From the NCBI GenBank assembly GCA_016256075.1, contig SDVU01000608.1:1-11972 (forward strand): a stretch of 11,972 nt of DNA, given 5' to 3'. The first letter of the stretch is position 1. Every line of letters starts with the position of its first letter. The notes below the pieces were generated by a model. That model did no database searches and was not told the DNA's origin. It saw nothing but the letters and a program-made list of their open reading frames with translations. This stretch comes from Dictyocoela muelleri. Lineage: Eukaryota > Microsporidia. The position numbers were made by a program, and so were the translations under genes. Of this stretch, positions 8,275 through 11,972 are shown one piece after another.

Positions 8275-8600
8275 AATATTGATGATAATTTTTTTAACAC
8301 ATTACTACTAATACTAGAATACAGCACTGGAGAGATAATTGAATACTTGGACCGAAAGGAGTGCTTATTAGGCAGTTACAATGTAGCCATGGCTTTGTAG
8401 TTATGAGTATAGCTAAGTGTGCTAAAATAAAAGATTTTGTAGTATTTAAATTCAATAATAAGTACTGCAGCAAATTTAAGATTACTAAATCTATAAGATT
8501 AAACTCTCTAGCTTGTCGGATTAAAATATATCTTTAAAAATGATCAAAATTTTTATTTATTGACTCTCCAAGGAGAAAAAGAATAATTGAGGTCGTATTT
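8275..8600 (+). pseudogene. Merlin-A transposase relic, N-terminal half
   Basis: The sense NIDDNFFNTLLLILEYSTGE continues into IIEYLDRKECLLGSYNVAMA, a typical Merlin N-terminus (NFF...L..LE...II.YL..KE). The start codon is not visible, since only non-ATG codons lie upstream in frame. A stop at 8398-8400 and a frame change precede CAKIKDFVVF, NNKYCSKFRI and TKSIRLNSLACRIKIYL, the zinc-binding and SIR.NS block. Another frame slip leads to RIIEVVFEY at 8581-8608. There the reading is cut by Merlin-B and resumes as CHKKTLL at 10281. The gene runs on the plus strand, opposite to the hAT gene it landed in. Confidence 0.8.
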
Positions 8601-8608
8601 GAATACTG
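8601..8608 (+). repeat. Merlin-B target duplication, left copy
   Basis: GAATACTG, matched at 7 of 8 bases by GAATATTG at 10276-10283. The Merlin-A reading frame (VVFEY) continues straight across with one copy removed, which supports this as the insertion point. Confidence 0.8.
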
Positions 8609-8950
8609 AGTTCTTAGCCGGGTTAGCGCCCTATTTCTCTGAAAGAAAAAGCTTGATTCATCGAATATTTCATTTAAAGTGATATGTGATTAAGCTTAAA
8701 ATCTTCTGAGAAGCTTATATCAAGTATTTTTCTCATTCTATGATGTGATATATTTCATTTTTTGAAATTTACTGCTTCGGAGAAAAATTCCAAAAATGGA
8801 ATATTTCACATCATAGAATAATAAAAATACTTGTTATAAGTTTCTCAGAAGATTTTAAGCTTAATCACATATCACTTTAAATGAAATATTCGATGAATCA
8901 AGCTTTTTCTTCTAGAGAGGGGGGCCGCTAACCCGCCATACATATTAATT
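8609..8950. repeat. Merlin-B left end: ~315-bp hairpin palindrome
   Basis: GGGTTAGCG (8620-8628) pairs with CGCTAACCC (8926-8934), and pairing continues almost without break to a loop around 8772-8782. The block 8646-8719 pairs with 8835-8908 with one mismatch in 74. The AAGCTT hexamer recurs in each arm. Sequence just inside the palindrome (about 8935-8950) is also shared with the right end, so the terminal repeat extends past the hairpin. Confidence 0.93.
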
Positions 8951-8970
8951 CATCAATAAAAAAAAATATA

Positions 8971-8979
8971 CCCCCTATG
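8971..8979 (+). promoter_or_regulatory. CCCCCT directly upstream of the Merlin-B ATG
   Basis: A run of five C residues sits two bases before ATG 8977. Microsporidian genes often carry a CCC- or GGG-like signal immediately upstream of the start codon, linked to transcription start. One occurrence beside a pseudogene is weak support, but a C-run is rare in this A/T-rich DNA. Confidence 0.3.
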
Positions 8980-9846
8980 ATTAAACGAATAAATAGGCTG
9001 ATAGACATCGAGTTTTTTAATTTGATCGCAGAAAATCAAAAAATAATCACTTTATTACAGGCTTTGGATATAATTCCAGATGAAAAAAAAAATGTATTAA
9101 ATGCAAAAAGCCGATGAAAATAAAGGAAAAAAGTGATTACACAATAGGATACGTGTGGAAATGCAGAGAATTTAAACTGAAGCGTAATTTACTAGAAGAT
9201 TCTTCCTTAGAAGGATTTAAAGTGTCTATCAGTATTCCTTCAGTTTTCATTTTATTTTATATATAAAACAACTTCATTGTTAATTATGTGATAGAAAATT
9301 GCAAAATTACAAGAAAATTGTATTCGCATTTACTTTCATTTTTTCGAATTAAAATTTCGAACTTTGTTAAAGAAGATAGAAGACAGATTGGTGGTAATTT
9401 AAAGTCGGCATTATTGATGAGACTTTTGAAGCCTGGCGAAAATATAACTTAGGTGATATAGGAATTGCCATTTGGATATTTAGGGCATTGAATTTTATAA
9501 AGGATATTGCTACTGCCAAGTAGTAGACAATAGGGATGTGATGACTATCCATCCGATTATTAAGATACAAATAAAACCAAAATCATATGTAATATCGGAT
9601 AAATAGAGAGCATATAATAATTTAGCGAGTATGTTCAGAGACACAGTATCTCAGAAACATTACTTCGTTGATCTTATTACATAAGCCAATACACAAAAGA
9701 TAGAAAATTTATGGCTTCATTTGAAAAAGATTAAGCATTATAGCTACGGGATTAAGTTAGAAACCCTGTCTGATCATTTAAATGTATTTATGTTTTTTAG
9801 AAATCATAAATATATCAAATTTTCTGAATTTTTAATATTCCAATGA
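8977..9846 (+). pseudogene. Merlin/ISXO2-type DDE transposase relic (Merlin-B)
   Basis: The likely start is ATG 8977, directly after CCCCCT. The first frame (MIKRINRLIDIEFFNLIAEN, then QKIITLLQALDIIPDEKK) ends at a stop at 9115-9117. Just before it the sense passes to a second frame with a CKCKKPMK zinc-binding start and IGYVWKCREFKLKR. Weaker sequence leads to VKEDRRQIGG near 9365, then IIDETFEAWRKYNLG with the first catalytic Asp at about 9414. After another frame change the second Asp is kept (GAT 9598-9600, in YVISDK, where the following Trp codon has become TAG). The Glu is also kept (GAA 9703-9705, in TQKIENLWLHLKK). The C-terminus (SYGIKLETLSDHLNVFMFF, to the stop at 9844-9846) is clean. 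The triad is intact but several stops and frame slips make it non-functional. Its ~290-codon span is normal for Merlin. Confidence 0.87.
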
Positions 9847-9930
9847 ATTAAACTGATTTATATTTCTATTTTTATTTATTCTTTATTATATTTTTATTAT
9901 TAAATTTTTTAAATTATTTTTTTATTAATG

Positions 9931-10275
9931 AATTGATATGTGGTGCGGGTTAGCGCCCCTCCCCTCTGGAAGAAAAAGCTTGATTTATCGAATATTGCAT
10001 ATACTCGTGATATTTTATTAAGCTTAAAATCTTCTGAGAAGCTTATTACAAATATATTTCTTTTACTATGATGTGATATATTCCATTTTTGGATATTTCC
10101 TGCTTAGCAGGAAAATTCAAAAAATAGAATATAACACATCATAGAAAAAGAAAAATATTTGTTAAAAGCTTCTCAGAAGATTTAAAGCTTAATCTAATTT
10201 CATTCGTTAATTCAATATTCGATAAATCAAGCCTTTTCTTCAAGAGGGGGGGGGTTGCTAACTCGGCTTAGAACC
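9931..10275. repeat. Merlin-B right end: ~318-bp hairpin palindrome
   Basis: GGGTTAGCG (9947-9955) pairs with TGCTAACTC (10256-10264). The centre is CCTGC-TTA-GCAGG (10099-10111). It is homologous to the left palindrome throughout, but its two arms differ from each other more, notably over about 9996-10014 and its partner near 10190-10212. Confidence 0.92.
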
Positions 10276-10283
10276 GAATATTG
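10276..10283 (+). repeat. Merlin-B target duplication, right copy
   Basis: GAATATTG, the partner of GAATACTG at 8601-8608, one mismatch. Confidence 0.8.
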
Positions 10284-10854
10284 TCACAAAAAAACACTAT
10301 TATAAAGTTCTTCGTAAATTAAAGATTGCTGAGTAAAGACTTTTACGAAAGGAATCTAATTAAGCGGAGATTAGAAGGAATAGTCTTTCAAATAGACGAA
10401 AGTAAATTTGATTATAAGGTCAAATACAACAGAGAAGAAAGACCGGCGTAAAATAAATGGGCATAAGGGATCGTAGATAAAAGTTATCACCCAAAAATAA
10501 ATTATATGCGTATTGTATAGATAATTAATTCCGATACAATGCTTCCTATTATAAAAGATGTTTGCAGACTAGGTACTATTATATATAGCTATGAATGGGC
10601 TGCCTATAGAGAAGTTAATAATACTTTAGGTTTTGAACATAGTTATCAAAACAACAGCATTCATTTTGTCAATCCTGTTACTTATGTGCATACACAACAC
10701 ATCGAATCATACTGGAATAAGTGTGAAAAAAAAGATAAAAAATATAAATGGAACAACTAAAGATATGCTGGATTTATATATAAAAGAATGGATGTGGAGA
10801 AGAGAAAATTGTAATAAACTTTTTAATGCTACATTTTTTATGGAGAAAAATTGA
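10276..10854 (+). pseudogene. Merlin-A transposase relic, C-terminal half
   Basis: The sense resumes at the Merlin-B junction (EYCHKKTLL), slips frame to KVLRKLKIAE, and reaches LEGIVFQIDESKFDYKVKYN with the first catalytic Asp at 10395-10397. Stops at about 10450 and 10465 and a stop near 10518 interrupt the middle. The clean stretch from ATG 10539 (MLPIIKDVCRLGTII) has Tyr (TAT 10590-10592, in SYEWAAY) where the second catalytic Asp belongs. The Glu is kept (GAA 10704-10706, in THIESYW-type context HTQHIESYW). The normal NH.V.H segment is replaced by HSYQNNSIHFVNP, a smaller change. A last frame slip near 10730 joins the true C-terminus (KNINGTTKDMLDLYIKEW..., ending at the TGA 10852-10854). 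Loss of the second Asp would abolish catalysis even without the stops. Confidence 0.83.
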
Positions 10855-11013
10855 ATTTTTTATTGAGAATAATTTAATTTTTATTGAGATTAAAATAATT
10901 TTTTACCTGAAAATAATTTATTTTTTTTATCGAGAATAAATTAATTTTTATTGAGAATAATTTAATTTTTTACTGAGAATAATTTATTTTTTTTATTTAG
11001 AAAAATTTAATTT
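10854..11013 (+). repeat. ~22-bp A/T tandem repeat at the Merlin-A 3' end
   Basis: About seven degenerate units near ATTTTTTATTGAGAATAATTTA follow the transposase stop directly. Units alternate between TTGAG, CTGAG, TCGAG and CCTGA variants. It lies inside Merlin-A, between gene and right end, so it may be element-borne or a local expansion after insertion. Confidence 0.85.
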
Positions 11014-11095
11014 TCCATTATAAATAAATATTTTTTTTTTATTTAGGGAGAAAAAATGTCCTCGCATTTTTTAGGGTGAATAACTAGCTTAGGGC

Positions 11096-11103
11096 ATATG
11101 TTT
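11096..11103 (+). repeat. Merlin-A target duplication, right copy
   Basis: ATATGTTT, the partner of ACATGTTT at 8219-8226, one mismatch. Confidence 0.65.
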
Positions 11104-11799
11104 TATATGTGTAAATTAAAATTTCATGAAAGTAACGGCTTTAATTGCATATGGTGCTGCATGTGAAATAATCAAAAGCAATTCATTATAATTTATTGAT
11201 CAGCCATATAATTCTATCATGGTATTAATAATTTATTGTCGAAGGTATCGCTGTTTTTTTTTGATAGTTATAATGTACGTATTAAATAAACTGTTTCTCT
11301 CGATAAATACTGCATATTCCATACATTATATTTAAGCTTACCTCACATTTGCAGCTGTAATTTCATCAAATAATAAATAAATGGGTTCATTTTTGATTTT
11401 ATTTAAAATTTTTCTTTATTTACTTATTATAAATCGGAATTCAAAGCTTTATATAGTAAGATTCTCAAAAATTGTTTTGCATGTAAAATCTTGGAGAAAA
11501 GTTTTAATTAAAGGGTTTTGTAGTTTATGTAAAGGAATATTCGCCGAAGCAAAAGCTGTTATTAGCCTGGTATCAAAACAATCGTTTTTTACACTCATTG
11601 AGCATGTCTTTTTTTAATGTATTTTGTATGGCTTTTATTCTTTAATTTTTTACATAAATTTGCGACTCAAAATGCCTTTTTATAGATTTTACTCCATCCT
11701 TAGGCGAATATTTCAGTGTTTTATCGCAAAAAGTGATGGTTAGCTCGTTATCTATTATTTTAAGATTTTTTTTTCAATACGAATTGAGTCAGTGCTCCA
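11096..11799 (-). pseudogene. hAT transposase relic, N-terminal half with BED finger
   Basis: The probable start is the minus-strand ATG at 11799. The frame carries a degenerate BED-type zinc finger (about 11655-11745: LTITFCDKTLKYSPKDGVKS then IKRHFES), the DNA-binding domain common in hAT proteins. Only one of the first cysteine pair remains. It continues as IQNTLKKDMLNECKKRLF, then after a frame slip as ITAFASANIPLHKLQNPLIK and TFLQDFTCKTI (about 11480-11570), the conserved block after the BED finger. The first catalytic Asp is kept (11365-11367, in LLFDETTAANV). The second acidic position reads His (CAT, 11161-11163, in ISHAAPYAIKA, normally SDAAP). Several stops and slips lie between. 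The sequence ends at FTHIKH, where Merlin-A inserted; the rest of the gene is at 7582-8226. Confidence 0.8.
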
Positions 11800-11857
11800 T
11801 TAGATAATAATTTTTAGTTTTGTTCGGAAAGATGCCTACCACCAAAGTAGCTACCTT

Positions 11858-11972
11858 TAAAATGAATTTTTTATTTTTTATTTTTTTTTTATTTTTTATT
11901 TTTTAATGATTTTTTTTTAAAAAATTAAAAAAAAAAATTAAAATTTAAAAATAAATTTTACATGAATTTTTA
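11858..11972. repeat. Low-complexity T-rich to A-rich inverted stretch
   Basis: ATTTTTTATTTTTTATT-type sequence turns at about 11918 into A-rich sequence ending AATAAATTTTACATGAATTTTT. The two sides are roughly complementary, as expected for simple A/T runs. No gene is present, and it may continue beyond the window. Confidence 0.7.

Larger units (their letters stand above)
8609..10275 (+). mobile_element. Merlin-B: Merlin-type transposon with palindromic ends
   Basis: This 1,667-bp element has an 8-bp flanking duplication and outer ends AGTTCTTAGCCGGGTTAGC (left) and GGTTCTAAGCCGAGTTAGC (reverse complement of the right). Its terminal inverted repeats run to about 340 bp, and each is itself a near-perfect palindrome. 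A broken transposase sits between them (8977-9846). The insertion splits Merlin-A's gene, so it is younger than Merlin-A. The matching outer flanks and the single duplication around the whole unit argue against two independent foldback insertions. Confidence 0.85.
8227..11095 (+). mobile_element. Merlin-A: Merlin-type transposon inside hAT
   Basis: The limits come from the 8-bp flanking duplication (8219-8226 and 11096-11103). The ends are diverged inverted repeats: GTATATAGTCTATTTTTTAC on the left, and GCCCTAAGCTAGTTATTCAC read inward from 11095. Its transposase is split by Merlin-B. Removing Merlin-B and its duplication leaves about 1.19 kb, close to Merlin-1 (1.06 kb) and Merlin-2 (1.11 kb). 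A 19-base near-palindrome, TTTACACCCCAGGGGTAAA (8242-8260), lies near the left end. A ~22-bp tandem array fills the space between the gene end and the right end. The ends are less certain than the gene. Confidence 0.75.
7295..11852 (-). mobile_element. hAT DNA transposon, dead, interrupted by Merlin-A
   Basis: A hAT transposase lies on the minus strand in two pieces (11096-11799 and 7582-8226) either side of Merlin-A. The outer ends are uncertain. AAGGCTCGGTAAAATGGTCT at 7295 and, reading inward from 11857, AAGGTAGCTACTTTGGTGGT are loosely alike and sit where ends would be expected. The flanks show no convincing 8-bp duplication. Repeats of TTTTTTCTGT and GCCAGG type at 7315-7370 would suit a hAT subterminal region. 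The family call rests on the protein; the limits are guesses. Confidence 0.6.

Noticed and set aside
9367-9570. Minus-strand open frame of 67 codons
   Set aside because: It is antisense to the catalytic core of the Merlin-B transposase, where IDETF and WIF-type blocks are read on the plus strand.
8620-10264. Two independent foldback MITEs either side of a Merlin gene
   Set aside because: The outer flanks of the two palindromes match each other, the inner flanks match too, and one 8-bp duplication surrounds the whole unit, which fits a single element better.
10633-10735. First half of a 73-codon plus-strand frame ending at 10854
   Set aside because: Up to about 10735 the transposase motifs are in the overlapping frame (IHFVNP, HTQHIESYW). 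Only the part after that belongs to Merlin-A.

Overview
This is an A/T-dominated, gene-poor stretch of eukaryotic DNA made almost entirely of dead transposons and inverted or tandem repeats. I see no intact host gene, tRNA or rRNA. The transposase remains read like the Merlin (IS1595/ISXO2-type DDE) and hAT families found in expanded microsporidian genomes. A microsporidian with long intergenic, repeat-rich DNA is my best guess, but this is inference from transposon flavour and composition, and another A/T-rich eukaryote is possible.

Layout. Positions 1-860 are one large imperfect palindrome whose arms are arrays of a ~14-bp T-rich/A-rich minisatellite with unique shoulders, followed to ~1005 by a ~22-bp tandem repeat. 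Next to it (about 1020-1800, minus strand) lies a broken LTR-retrotransposon fossil with gag-like, zinc-knuckle and protease-like signals. About 1.1 kb of unrecognised A/T-rich DNA follows. Merlin-1 (2895-3954) and Merlin-2 (4594-5706) are two different Merlin families, each with terminal inverted repeats, a broken transposase and short A/T flanks that may be target-site duplications. The stretch 5714-7294 holds no gene I can support, only a less A/T-rich island (5940-6190) and a small inverted repeat.

The right third is a three-level nest. A hAT transposase gene on the minus strand (N-terminal half 11096-11799, C-terminal half 7582-8226) is split by a Merlin element, Merlin-A (8227-11095). 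Merlin-A's own transposase is split by another, Merlin-B (8609-10275). Both insertions carry 8-bp near-identical flanking duplications (ACATGTTT/ATATGTTT and GAATACTG/GAATATTG), and in both cases the coding sense picks up on the far side. Merlin-B is the most unusual object: each of its ends is a ~315-bp near-perfect palindrome that would fold into a long hairpin.

None of the genes works together as a pathway. The window records successive insertions: hAT first, then Merlin-A, then Merlin-B. Merlin-1, Merlin-2, the LTR fossil and the foldback array lie alongside and cannot be ordered from the sequence.
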